A stretch of 64,000 nt of DNA from Ideonella aquatica (GTDB lineage Bacteria > Pseudomonadota > Gammaproteobacteria > Burkholderiales > Burkholderiaceae_C), in contig NZ_JAGQDE010000002.1 in the NCBI RefSeq assembly GCF_018069755.1, forward strand, positions 1 through 64,000, given 5' to 3'. The translations under genes and the position numbers were made by a program. How positions within the stretch are numbered: position 1 is the stretch's first letter; the number at the start of each line of letters is the position of its first letter. Positions 8,187-16,570 of this stretch are shown piece by piece. The notes beneath the pieces are model-generated. The model was not told where the DNA came from. It worked only from the letters and a program-made list of their open reading frames with translations, and made no database searches.

Positions 8187-9374
8187 TCACACCCGCTCGA
8201 AGATCGCGGCGATGCCCTGGCCGCCGCCGATGCACATCGTCACCAGCGCGTAGCGGCCGCCGACGCGTTGCAGTTCGTACAGGGCCTTGGTGGTGATGAT
8301 CGCGCCGGTGGCGCCGATCGGGTGGCCCAGCGAGATGCCCGAGCCATTGGGGTTGACCTTGGCCGGATCCAGGCCCAGTTCCTTGACCACCGCGCAGGCC
8401 TGGGCGGCGAAGGCTTCGTTGGATTCGATGACGTCCAGGTCGGCCACCGTCAGGCCGGCCTTCTTCAGTGCCAGGCGGGTGGCCGGCACCGGGCCGATGC
8501 CCATGATGGTGGGCTCGACGCCGGCGTGGGCGTAGGCCACCAGGCGGGCCAGGGGCTTCAGGCCGCGGGCCTGCACCGCCTCGCCGCTGGCCAGCACCAC
8601 GGCGCCGGCGCCGTCGTTGATGCCCGAGGCGTTGCCGGCGGTGACATGGCCGTCCTTCTTGAAGGCCGGGCGCATCTTGGACAGCGATTCCACCGTGGTG
8701 GAGGCCTTCACATGCTCGTCGGTGTCGAAGACGATGTCGCCCTTCTTGCTGGCGGTGACCACCGGGACGATCTGCTCCTTGAAGTAGCCGGCGGCGATGG
8801 CGGCGGCGGCGCGGCGGTGGCTTTCGGCGGCCAGCGCGTCCATCTGGTCACGGGTGATGCCGAACTGCTCGGCCACGTTCTCGGCGGTGATGCCCATGTG
8901 GATCTTGTGGAAGGGGTCGTGCAGCGCGCCCACCACCATGTCGATCATCGCGGTGTCGCCCATGCGGGCGCCCCAGCGGCCCTGCGGCAGCAGGTAGGCG
9001 CCGCGGCTCATGTTTTCGGCGCCAGCGCCCACCGCGATCTCGCAGTCGCCCAGCAGGATGGCCTGCGAGGCCGAGACGATGGCCTGCAGGCCCGAGCCGC
9101 ACAGGCGGTTGACGTTGAAGGCGGGCGTTTCCTTGGGGATGCCGGCGTTCACCGCCGCGACACGGCTGAGGTAGGCGTCGCGCGGCTCGGTGACCACCAC
9201 CGTGCCCATGGCCAGGTGGCCGATGTTCTCGGCGCCAGCGCCCGAGCGCTCGACGGCGGTCTTGACGGCCAGCGTGGCGATGTCGGCCAGCGCCACGTCC
9301 TTCAGCGCACCACCATAGGTGCCAATGGCGGTGCGGGCGGCACCGACGACGAAAACGTCACGGGATGCGGTCAT
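8187..9374 (-). CDS. bktB: Beta-ketothiolase (acetyl-CoA C-acyltransferase), BktB-like
   Basis: A 395-residue thiolase of the usual biosynthetic length. The nucleophilic Cys is in NVNRLCGSGLQAI (about residue 90), the His in SGISLGHPIGATGA and the second Cys in CIGGGQGIAAIFER. All three catalytic positions are intact. Stretches such as RWGARMGD, GALHDPFHKIHMG and FDTDEHVKA strongly resemble BktB of Cupriavidus, which condenses acetyl-CoA with acetyl- or propionyl-CoA for polyhydroxyalkanoate synthesis. It could also act in fatty-acid degradation. The start is backed by GAGGAG six bases before the ATG. No phaB or phaC lies nearby, so a PHA role is inference from resemblance. Confidence 0.9.
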   Translation of the reverse strand: MTASRDVFVVGAARTAIGTYGGALKDVALADIATLAVKTAVERSGAGAENIGHLAMGTVVVTEPRDAYLSRVAAVNAGIPKETPAFNVNRLCGSGLQAIVSASQAILLGDCEIAVGAGAENMSRGAYLLPQGRWGARMGDTAMIDMVVGALHDPFHKIHMGITAENVAEQFGITRDQMDALAAESHRRAAAAIAAGYFKEQIVPVVTASKKGDIVFDTDEHVKASTTVESLSKMRPAFKKDGHVTAGNASGINDGAGAVVLASGEAVQARGLKPLARLVAYAHAGVEPTIMGIGPVPATRLALKKAGLTVADLDVIESNEAFAAQACAVVKELGLDPAKVNPNGSGISLGHPIGATGAIITTKALYELQRVGGRYALVTMCIGGGQGIAAIFERV

Positions 9375-9559
9375 GGAAGTCTCCTCGGGTTCAGGTTGTC
9401 AGGGGGTACGCGGCCAGTGTGCGACCGCCGGATTGCAGCGGCCTGACAGCGCCTGCCGGGGCTGTCAAGCCGGGCGGCGGCCATCCAGGCGCAGAAATCG
9501 GGCCCAAAACCGGGCCTTCAAAACCCATGGCCGGGCGGCCGGCTTCCTAAGATCGTCGC

Positions 9560-10447
9560 ATGATTTCCATGGACGGCGTGCCGTCAGTCCTCATCGCCCG
9601 CAACCAGAGCTGGGTCCGCAAGCAGGCCCAGGCGCTGGTGCGCCACCTGCCCGCCAATGTCGAGCGGGCCGATCTGATCCAGGTCGGTCTGATCGCCGTG
9701 GCGCAGGCCGCGGTGAGCTTCGAGTGGGACGGCGACCGCGACACCGCCGAGGCCCAGGAGGCCTTTGTGCGCTATGCGCGCATGCGGGTCAAGGGCGCGA
9801 TGCTCGACGAGCTGCGCCAGATGGACTTCCTCACCCGCGGCGAGCGCCGCAAGATCAAGGTCATCCAGATCGCCCGCGAGCGCCTGCGCCAGGACAGCGG
9901 CCGCGAGCCCAGCCTGGGCGAGCTGGCCCGCAGCACCGGCATCGACGCCGACGAGATCGGCTCGCTGCTGCAGGCCGACCAGCATGGCCGCCACCAGGTG
10001 CAGGTGGACGAGACCGACGACGAGGGCCAGCGCCACTTCCACCCCGCCACGCCGCGCGAGGAGGTGGAAGCCCGCGTGGACACCGGCATCGTGCTGCGCC
10101 GCCTGGAGAAATTCTTTGCCGAGCTGCCCGAGCGCGAGCGCATGGTGATCGACGCCTACCTGGGCGTCGGCCTCACGCCGGTCGAGGTGGCCCAGTCGCT
10201 GAAGGTGACGCCCTCGCGCGTTTCGCAGATCTACCACGCTGTGGTGCGCCGCGCGGTGGCCCATGTGCAGGGCGGCGAGCGCCGCGCCACCGACCGCGTG
10301 GCGGCGCCCCATCCCGACAAGTCCTCCGACGCCTTCATCGAGATGATGCGCCAGCGCGAGGAAGAACTGCGCCGCAGCCCGCAGGGCGCCTGGGGCGAGA
10401 TGGTCGAGCAGGTGCTGGCGCACCCGCACCGGCAGCTCCAGACCTGA
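9560..10447 (+). CDS. FliA/WhiG-family RNA polymerase sigma factor (sigma-28 type)
   Basis: A 295-residue sigma-70 family protein. Region 2 is recognisable in ADLIQVGLIAVAQAAVSF and YARMRVKGAMLDELRQMD, the latter closely matching the FliA signature RGAMLDELR. Region 3 (REPSLGELARSTGID) and region 4 with its helix-turn-helix (TPVEVAQSLKVTPSRVSQIY) follow. FliA is usually about 240 residues. This protein has an insertion around residues 150-175 and a charged C-terminal extension of about 50 residues. No flagellar genes are nearby, which is unusual for fliA. It may control motility and chemotaxis genes, perhaps including the chemoreceptors in this window, or be a specialised paralogue. No clear ribosome-binding site precedes the ATG. 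Confidence 0.85.
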   Translation: MISMDGVPSVLIARNQSWVRKQAQALVRHLPANVERADLIQVGLIAVAQAAVSFEWDGDRDTAEAQEAFVRYARMRVKGAMLDELRQMDFLTRGERRKIKVIQIARERLRQDSGREPSLGELARSTGIDADEIGSLLQADQHGRHQVQVDETDDEGQRHFHPATPREEVEARVDTGIVLRRLEKFFAELPERERMVIDAYLGVGLTPVEVAQSLKVTPSRVSQIYHAVVRRAVAHVQGGERRATDRVAAPHPDKSSDAFIEMMRQREEELRRSPQGAWGEMVEQVLAHPHRQLQT

Positions 10448-10455
10448 ACCAAGCG

Positions 10456-11571
10456 TCAACGCGTGTCGGCGTGCGGCCCGGGCTGCGCGTCCATGCGGTG
10501 CAGGCGCACCTGGTTGCGACCCAGCCGCTTGGCTTCGTACAGGGCCACATCGGCCCGAGCCACCAGCTGTTCCGGCCGTTCGCCTGACACCGCCTGCGCC
10601 ACGCCAATGCTCACCGTGACCGGCCGGCCGTGGCTGAAGCGGTAGGCCTGCGTGGCGCTGCGGATGCGCTCGGCCAGCTCCAGCGCGGCCTCCAGCGGCG
10701 TGCTGGCGGCCAGCACCAGAAACTCCTCGCCGCCCCAGCGGCCCAACTGGTCAGAGACCCGCAACTGCTCGGACATCAGGCCCGCCAGCTCCACCAGGAC
10801 CGCGTCGCCGCTGGCGTGGCCGTGCTCGTCGTTGATCTGCTTGAAATCGTCGATGTCGAGCATCAGCAGCGACAACGGCTGGCCATGGCGTTCCAGCAGC
10901 GCCATCGAGCCCACCAGGCGCTCGTTCAGGGCGCGCCGGTTGGCCAGGCCGGTCAGCGGGTCGGAGGCGGCGATCTGCTGCATCCACTCGGCGCGCTCGC
11001 GGGTGCGCAGGTAGTCCAGGCGCAGGTTGGAGATGGCCAGCAGCAGCACCACGTAGATCAACTGGGCGATCGCCACGTTGGACAGGATCACCCCCAGCGG
11101 CACCGGCCCCGGATCGATCACCCCGTGCTGCAGCAGCCAGAAGATGCCGCCGAACAGCGTGACGTACATGCAGGCCGAGACGATCAGTGCGTCGCGCCGG
11201 CTGAGAAAGATGAAGGCACAGCCGTAGGTCAGCGGCAGCCAGTAGAGGTTGCTGACCAGCTGGTACAGGTCCGGCGGACCCTGCTGGGCCAGCAGCACCA
11301 GGTACAGCGCGGCGCCCAGATAAACGTTGAGCGTGACCACCGTGACCCGGCGCACCAGCCGCTCCCAGCGCGGCCGCCAGTGCAGCAAGGCGGCGCCACA
11401 GGCGAACACGACGGTGATCAGCGGATAGGCCCAGCGGTCCCAGGGCGAGAGGCGCCCGTGGGAGAGCTCCAGCAGCGCGTTGACCAGCACCGCGACACAG
11501 CCAGCCATCAGCAGGTTGCGCAGCATGCGCAACTCGGCGTTGGGGCCGCTGCCGGGCTGGTGCGGCAGCAT
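10456..11571 (-). CDS. Membrane-bound diguanylate cyclase (GGDEF)
   Basis: About 371 residues from the ATG at 11571. An in-frame TTG at 11670 overlaps the stop of the upstream FAD dehydrogenase gene (TTGA) and would add 33 residues. The N-terminal half has about five or six hydrophobic segments (LLMAGCVAVLVNALLEL, AYPLITVVFACGAALL, VYLGAALYLVLLA and others). The C-terminal GGDEF domain has DPLTGLANRRALNE, DIDDFKQIND and GGEEF, with RxxD (RVSD) five residues before it, so it should make c-di-GMP and be feedback-inhibited. It is the last gene of the run that contains the hydrogenase genes, and it converges on the sigma factor gene with 8 bases between stops. The signal sensed is unknown. Confidence 0.85.
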   Translation of the reverse strand: MLPHQPGSGPNAELRMLRNLLMAGCVAVLVNALLELSHGRLSPWDRWAYPLITVVFACGAALLHWRPRWERLVRRVTVVTLNVYLGAALYLVLLAQQGPPDLYQLVSNLYWLPLTYGCAFIFLSRRDALIVSACMYVTLFGGIFWLLQHGVIDPGPVPLGVILSNVAIAQLIYVVLLLAISNLRLDYLRTRERAEWMQQIAASDPLTGLANRRALNERLVGSMALLERHGQPLSLLMLDIDDFKQINDEHGHASGDAVLVELAGLMSEQLRVSDQLGRWGGEEFLVLAASTPLEAALELAERIRSATQAYRFSHGRPVTVSIGVAQAVSGERPEQLVARADVALYEAKRLGRNQVRLHRMDAQPGPHADTR

Positions 11572-11666
11572 GGACGGGGGCAGGGAGGGCACCGGGAGAC
11601 GGGCGATGATGGGCGCCGCAGGCAGCGCCGGCAAAACGGTAATCGTCGCGCTCGCCAGCGCTGGCG

Positions 11667-13367
11667 TCAAGACGACGTCTTCACGCCCGGTGCCGGCAGG
11701 CCCAGCATCGCCGCCCCCAGTGCCTCGGCCACCTCGATGCCGTCCACCCCGGCGCTCATGATGCCGCCGGCATAGCCGGCGCCCTCGCCGGCTGGGTACA
11801 GGCCGCGGGTGTTCAGGCTCTGGTAGTCGCGGCCGCGGTTGATGCGCAGTGGCGAGGAGGTGCGGGTCTCGACGCCGGTGAGCACCGCATCGGCCATGCT
11901 GAAGCCCTTGATCTGGCGCTCGAAGGCGGGCAGGGCCTCGCGGATGGCGTCCAGTGCGTAGGAGGGCAGGCTTTCGCGTCCCTTCTCGCTGAGGTCGGTC
12001 AGGTGCACGCCCGGCTTGTACGAGGGCATCACCGTGCCGAAGCCCGCGGCCGGGCCGCGCTGGCGCTTGATGAAGTCGCCCACCAACTGGCCCGGGGCGA
12101 TGTAGCGCCCGCCGCCCAGCTCATAGGCGCGCGACTCCCAGACGCGCTGGAAGGCCATGCCGTCCAGGGGATGCACCGGGCCGCTGCCGCCGGGGTCGCG
12201 CCGGTAGTCCTCGGGCGAGATGCCCACCACGATGCCGGCATTGGCGTTGCGCTCGTTGCGCGAATACTGGCTCATGCCGTTGGTGACCACACGCTCCGGC
12301 TCGGAGGTGGCCGCCACCACGGTGCCGCCCGGGCACATGCAGAAGCTGTAGACCGATCGGCCGTTCTTTGCGTGGTGCACCAGCTTGTAGTCGGCCGCGC
12401 CCAGCAGCGGGTGGCCGGCACTGGTGCCGAAGCGGGCGCGGTCGATCACCCCCTGCGGGTGCTCGATGCGGTAGCCGATCGAGAAGGGCTTGGCCTCCAT
12501 CTGCACGCCGCGCTCGTGCAGCATCGCGAAGGTGTCGCGCGCGCTGTGGCCCAGCGCCAGGATGACGTGGTCGGCGCGCAACTGCTCGCCACTGGCCAAC
12601 GTGACGCCACGCACATGGCGCTGGCCGTCGGCGCCGGTCTCGATCAGCAGGTCGGTCACCTGCTGCTCGAAACGGATCTCACCGCCGAGCGATTCGATCT
12701 CGGCGCGGATCTTCTCGACCATGCTGACCAGGCGGAAGGTGCCGATGTGCGGCTTGCTGACGTACAGGATTTCCTCGGGCGCGCCGGCCTTGACGAACTC
12801 GGTCAGCACCTTGCGCGTCAGGTGGCGCGGGTCGGAAATCTGGCTCCAGAGCTTGCCGTCCGAGAAGGTGCCGGCGCCGCCTTCGCCGAACTGCACGTTC
12901 GATTGCGGGTTGAGCTCGCTGCGCCGCCACAGGCCCCAGGTGTCCTGGGTGCGCTGGCGCACCGACTTGCCGCGCTCCAGCACGATTGGCCGCAGGCCCA
13001 TCTGGGCCAGGATCAGCGCGGCCAGGATGCCGCAGGGGCCGAAGCCGATCACCAGCGGGCGCGGCCGCTCCCCGGCGGTGTAGAAGTCGGCCGGCGCGTG
13101 GCCGACGAAGCGGTAGCGGGTGTCGGGCGTGGCCCGGATGTGGTGGTCGCCCTGCAGGCGTGTGAGCACCGCTGCCTCGTCGGCCAGCGTGCAGTCCAGC
13201 GTGTAGACCAGCTGGATGTCGCTCTTGCGCCGGGCGTCGTAGCCGCGGCGGAAGACCTCGACGCCCAGCAGGGCATCGTCGGTGATGCCTAGACGGGCGA
13301 CGATGGCCGGGCGCAGCGCGTCCTCGGCGTGGTTCAGCGGCAGGCGCAGTTCGGTGATGCGGATCAT
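11667..13367 (-). CDS. FAD-dependent dehydrogenase of the COG2509 type
   Basis: A 566-residue flavoprotein. After an N-terminal alpha/beta domain of about 95 residues comes an FAD-binding Rossmann segment, RPLVIGFGPCGILAALILAQ (GxGxxG), ending in the acidic residue of IVLERG. Other marks are NVQFGEGGAGTFSDGKL, DHVILALGHSARDTF and a C-terminal FAD segment GLYPAGEGAGYAGGIMSAG. The family is widespread but biochemically poorly described; it is usually annotated only as an NAD(P)/FAD-dependent oxidoreductase. It starts 42 bases after hoxW and its stop abuts the next GGDEF gene, so it is plausibly part of the same transcript as the hydrogenase. Whether it takes electrons from NADH made by the hydrogenase is inference. 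Confidence 0.85.
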   Translation of the reverse strand: MIRITELRLPLNHAEDALRPAIVARLGITDDALLGVEVFRRGYDARRKSDIQLVYTLDCTLADEAAVLTRLQGDHHIRATPDTRYRFVGHAPADFYTAGERPRPLVIGFGPCGILAALILAQMGLRPIVLERGKSVRQRTQDTWGLWRRSELNPQSNVQFGEGGAGTFSDGKLWSQISDPRHLTRKVLTEFVKAGAPEEILYVSKPHIGTFRLVSMVEKIRAEIESLGGEIRFEQQVTDLLIETGADGQRHVRGVTLASGEQLRADHVILALGHSARDTFAMLHERGVQMEAKPFSIGYRIEHPQGVIDRARFGTSAGHPLLGAADYKLVHHAKNGRSVYSFCMCPGGTVVAATSEPERVVTNGMSQYSRNERNANAGIVVGISPEDYRRDPGGSGPVHPLDGMAFQRVWESRAYELGGGRYIAPGQLVGDFIKRQRGPAAGFGTVMPSYKPGVHLTDLSEKGRESLPSYALDAIREALPAFERQIKGFSMADAVLTGVETRTSSPLRINRGRDYQSLNTRGLYPAGEGAGYAGGIMSAGVDGIEVAEALGAAMLGLPAPGVKTSS

Positions 13368-13409
13368 GGCGGTGCTGGCGGCAAGTTGGGCCGCAGGGCA
13401 GGGACGAGA

Positions 13410-13856
13410 TTAGGCCACAGCCTTGGCCAGCCAGTGGCGAGCCAGGGCCAGTGCCTGCGGTAGCCGGCCTCGGGTCGTTTCACCCAGGCCCTCGCCCAGG
13501 CCGAACTGCTCGCCTTGCACGGCCAGCAGCGCAGACGGCGGCGGCGCTTGGCCCAGCACGTCGCGGGCCACCGCCAGCAGCGCCTCGGGCCGCAGTGCGT
13601 GGCTGATCGGGGCGCGGTCCGGCTGCGCGCTGATCGGCCGCAGCAGCACGCCGTCGCCGGCATGGCCGGGCCGGGCGGCATCGACGAACAGCACCGCCGG
13701 CCGGTCGGCCAGCAGCAGCGCATCCTCGACCTGCAGCTGGAAGACGGCGATCGCCTCCAGCCCGGGTTCGGCCTGCAGCGCCTCGACCAGCGCCGGGCCC
13801 AGGCCATCATCGCCCCGGGCCGGGTTGCCGATGCCGATCAGCAGCGGCGGTCTCAC
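13410..13856 (-). CDS. hoxW: NiFe hydrogenase maturation protease HoxW
   Basis: A 148-residue member of the HyaD/HybD/HoxW endopeptidase family. These enzymes clip the C-terminal tail from the large subunit once nickel is inserted. The opening LLIGIGNPARGDDGLGPALV is the family signature, with acidic nickel-sensing residues (the Asp in GDDG and probably the Asp in VLFVDAARPG). It starts at a GTG overlapping the hoxH stop by four bases (GTGA), so translation is coupled to its substrate. The length is normal for the family. It acts in the cytoplasm on HoxH. Confidence 0.9.
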   Translation of the reverse strand: MRPPLLIGIGNPARGDDGLGPALVEALQAEPGLEAIAVFQLQVEDALLLADRPAVLFVDAARPGHAGDGVLLRPISAQPDRAPISHALRPEALLAVARDVLGQAPPPSALLAVQGEQFGLGEGLGETTRGRLPQALALARHWLAKAVA

Positions 13857-15358
13857 GCGGGCGTGGCGTCGGTGATGTGGCCGTCGCTGTCGCGCACCAG
13901 GCGCTGGCGCAGCGCGCCGTCGTCGTCGACCAGATCGAGCTGCAGCGGCATCTGGCCCAGCGCGTGGGTGGCGCAGCTCAGGCAGGGGTCGTAGGCGCGC
14001 ACGGCGACCTCGACGTGGTTGAGCAGGCCTTCGCTCAGTGCGCGGCCGTCAAAGTACTGGTCGGCCACCTGGCGGATCGCCTCGTTCATCGCCGCGTTGT
14101 TGTGGGTGGTGCTGACGATCAGGTTGCACCACTGCACCAGGTCGTCGTCGCCCAGCACGTAGTGGTGGATCAGCGTGCCGCGCGGCGCCTCGATCACGCC
14201 CACACCCTCGCGCCGCTGGCCGGGCCGCGGGCGCGGCATCGGCTGCGCCAGCTCGCCGCCCAGCAGCGCCGGGTCGTCCAGGCCGTCGGCGATCAGCTCC
14301 ATCGCATGCAGCATCTCGATCAGGCGCGCCCGGTGGTAGGCCAGCGAGCCGAACACGCCGCCGTCCCGGGCCTCGGCCAGGAAGGCCTGGCGGCGCGCCT
14401 CGGCGCGCGGCGTCGACAGGCGTTCGGCCACCTGCAGCCGCGCCAGCGGCCCCACCCGGTAGCTGCCGGCCGCGCGGCCCAGTGCCTTCAGGTACGGGAA
14501 CTTCATGTAGCTCCAGGGCTCGGTGGCTTCCTCGATGTGGTCCAGGTAGTGCTGCACGCTGACGTCATCGAGCAGCCGGGCGCCGTCCGCACTGCGCACC
14601 CGCAGCGCACCGTCGTACAGGTCCAGCGTGCCATCGGGCGTCACCAGGCCCATGAAGGACGAGCGAAACGCGCCAAAGCCCTCGTGCAGCGGTCGGTTGG
14701 CGGCCCACAGCTGCTCGGCCAGGTCCACCGCCTGCTCGCACCAGGCCAGCATCTGCGGCACCTGGGCGCGGGCCTGCGCCACCTCATCCACCGTCAGGTG
14801 GCGGTTGACGCCGCCGGGAATCGAGCCGGTGCCGTGCACCTTCTTGCCGCTGGTCAGGCGGATCAGCTCCTGTCCGAAGGCGCGCAACAGCACGCCCTGG
14901 CGGGCAACGTCCGGGTGGGCCTGGGCGATGCCGACGATGTTGCGCCGCGCCACCTCGCTGTCAAAGCCCAGCAGCAGGTCGGGCGAGGACAAGTGGAAGA
15001 AGTGCAGCGCATGCGACTGCATGATCTGTGCGTGGTGCATCAGCCGGCGCAGCGCCTGCGCGGCGGGCGGCGCCTGCAGGCCCAGCGCCACGTCCAGCGC
15101 CTTGCTGGCCGCCAGGTGGTGCGACACCGGGCAGATGCCGCACAGGCGCTGCACCATCACCGGCACCTCCCAGTAGGGGCGGCCGACGATGAAGGCCTCA
15201 AAGCCGCGGAACTCGACGATGTGCAGGCGCGCCTGGCGCACGTGGTTCGCATCGTCCAGCAGCAGCGTGACCTTGCCGTGGCCCTCGACGCGGGAGACGG
15301 GGTCAATGGCGACGCGGCGCAGGCCCATAGGTAGAGGTTCAGGCAGGGCGTCAGTCAT
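13853..15358 (-). CDS. hoxH: NAD-reducing hydrogenase large (NiFe) subunit HoxH
   Basis: A 501-residue NiFe large subunit. The N-terminal nickel motif RLCGICPVSHH (Cys73, Cys76) and the C-terminal motif DPCLSCATH (Cys459, Cys462, His465) supply the four metal-binding Cys. About 36 residues follow the His and would be removed by HoxW, somewhat more than the roughly 24 I recall for Cupriavidus HoxH. The early RVEGHGKV segment is also typical. The partner is HoxY; together they form the H2-cleaving half of the soluble bidirectional enzyme. It overlaps hoxY by eight bases. Translation could instead start at Met11 (MGLRRVAIDP). All catalytic positions I can check are present, so the enzyme should be active if the maturation (hyp) genes exist elsewhere. 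Confidence 0.96.
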   Translation of the reverse strand: MTDALPEPLPMGLRRVAIDPVSRVEGHGKVTLLLDDANHVRQARLHIVEFRGFEAFIVGRPYWEVPVMVQRLCGICPVSHHLAASKALDVALGLQAPPAAQALRRLMHHAQIMQSHALHFFHLSSPDLLLGFDSEVARRNIVGIAQAHPDVARQGVLLRAFGQELIRLTSGKKVHGTGSIPGGVNRHLTVDEVAQARAQVPQMLAWCEQAVDLAEQLWAANRPLHEGFGAFRSSFMGLVTPDGTLDLYDGALRVRSADGARLLDDVSVQHYLDHIEEATEPWSYMKFPYLKALGRAAGSYRVGPLARLQVAERLSTPRAEARRQAFLAEARDGGVFGSLAYHRARLIEMLHAMELIADGLDDPALLGGELAQPMPRPRPGQRREGVGVIEAPRGTLIHHYVLGDDDLVQWCNLIVSTTHNNAAMNEAIRQVADQYFDGRALSEGLLNHVEVAVRAYDPCLSCATHALGQMPLQLDLVDDDGALRQRLVRDSDGHITDATPA

Positions 15359-15890
15359 AGCGGATCAGCGGGCGGGGCAGGGCGGGATCGCGGCCGTCCA
15401 GCAGCGCGGTGAGGCAGGCCCAGATCGCGTCGGCGCTGGGCGGACAGCCGGGCAGGAAGTGGTCGATGTGCACCACCTCGTGGATCGGGTGCACGCGCGC
15501 CAGCGGCAGCGGCAGTTCGGGGTCATTGGGGATGCCGCTGCCCTCGGCCAGGCCGGGGCGGGCGTGGTAGACCTCGGCCATCAGGCGGCCGATGTCGCGG
15601 CCGTTGCGCTGCGCCGGCAGGCCACCGTTGATCGCGCAGGCACCCACGGCGACCAGCACCCGGCACTGGCGGCGGAAGTCGCGCAGCACCTCGACGTTCT
15701 CGGCGTTGCACAGGCCACCCTCGATCAGGCCGATGTCGCACGGGCCCACTTCCTTCAGGTCGGTCAGCGGGCTGCGGTCGAATTCGACCAGCTCGGCCAG
15801 CGCAAAGAGCCGCTCGTCGATGTCCAGCAGCGACATGTGGCAGCCGAAGCAGCCGGCCAGCGAGACGGTGGCGATGCGGGGGCGGCTCAT
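15351..15890 (-). CDS. hoxY: NAD-reducing hydrogenase small subunit HoxY
   Basis: A 179-residue short NiFe small subunit of the group 3d type, carrying only the proximal [4Fe-4S] cluster. Cluster Cys are visible in GCFGCHMSLLDID (Cys14, Cys17), VAVGACAINGG and FLPGCPPSAD. There is no Tat signal, fitting a cytoplasmic enzyme. It relays electrons from the HoxH active site to the HoxF/HoxU diaphorase. It overlaps hoxU by four bases and hoxH by eight, a tightly packed operon. Confidence 0.95.
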   Translation of the reverse strand: MSRPRIATVSLAGCFGCHMSLLDIDERLFALAELVEFDRSPLTDLKEVGPCDIGLIEGGLCNAENVEVLRDFRRQCRVLVAVGACAINGGLPAQRNGRDIGRLMAEVYHARPGLAEGSGIPNDPELPLPLARVHPIHEVVHIDHFLPGCPPSADAIWACLTALLDGRDPALPRPLIRYD

Positions 15891-16570
15891 GGCGTGTCTT
15901 GCGGCCGCTCGCCGATCGGCACCGCAAAGCCGCGCCGCTTGGGCAGGATCGCGCCGACCGGGCAGATCTGCGCAGCCTCATCGGTGGCGGCGATGGCGCT
16001 GTCGGCGAGCCGGCCGCTGGGCGAGTGGACGATCAGGTGGGTGTGGATCCCATGGCCGCCGATGGCGAACACGCCCTTGCCGTCGAGCTCGGTGCTGGCG
16101 CGCACGCACAGCTTGCACAGGATGCAGCGGTTGGTGTCCAGCCACAGTGCGGGGTGGCTGGCGTCCACCGCGCGCTGCGGGTAAAACTCCTCCCACTGCG
16201 GGCCGGTCATGCCGGCGGCGTAGGCGGCGCTCTGCAGCGCGCAGCCGCCGCTTTTCTCGCAGGAGGGGCAGAAGTGGTTGCCCTCGACGAACATCATCTG
16301 CAACAGCTGACGGCGGCGCTGCTGCAGCGGCTCGGTCTGGCAGGCCACGCGCAGGCCGGCCAGCGCCCGGGTGGTGCAGGCGGCGGCGGGTCGGCCGTTG
16401 ACCTCCACGGTGCACAACCGGCAGGCGCCGCTGGGGCCCAGGCGCGGGTCCCAGCACAGGTGCGGGATCGTGTGGCCGGCGCGGGTGGCCGCGGCGATCA
16501 CGGTGTCGCCGGGCTGGAAAGGCACCGGCTGGCCGTCGAGGTCGAAGGTGGTGCTCATCGGGGCACTCAT
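15887..16570 (-). CDS. hoxU: NAD-reducing hydrogenase diaphorase small subunit HoxU
   Basis: About 227 residues from the ATG at 16570, which overlaps the hoxF stop (ATGA); Cupriavidus HoxU is about 234. The N-terminal [2Fe-2S] ferredoxin-like part has CWDPRLGPSGACRLC and a later Cys in ACTTRA. A His/Cys-ligated cluster segment follows (NHFCPSCEKSGGCALQ), then CILCKLCVRAS and CPVGAI for a [4Fe-4S] cluster. The subunit is homologous to the N-terminal part of complex I NuoG and wires HoxY to the FMN in HoxF. An alternative start at 16558 (MSTTFDL) would shorten it by four residues. Confidence 0.94.
   Translation of the reverse strand: MSAPMSTTFDLDGQPVPFQPGDTVIAAATRAGHTIPHLCWDPRLGPSGACRLCTVEVNGRPAAACTTRALAGLRVACQTEPLQQRRRQLLQMMFVEGNHFCPSCEKSGGCALQSAAYAAGMTGPQWEEFYPQRAVDASHPALWLDTNRCILCKLCVRASTELDGKGVFAIGGHGIHTHLIVHSPSGRLADSAIAATDEAAQICPVGAILPKRRGFAVPIGERPQDTP

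Noticed and set aside
13364-13810. Alternative 148-residue minus-strand frame overlapping hoxW
   Set aside because: Same region in another frame; only the 13410-13856 frame shows the hydrogenase protease signature and the overlap with the hoxH stop.
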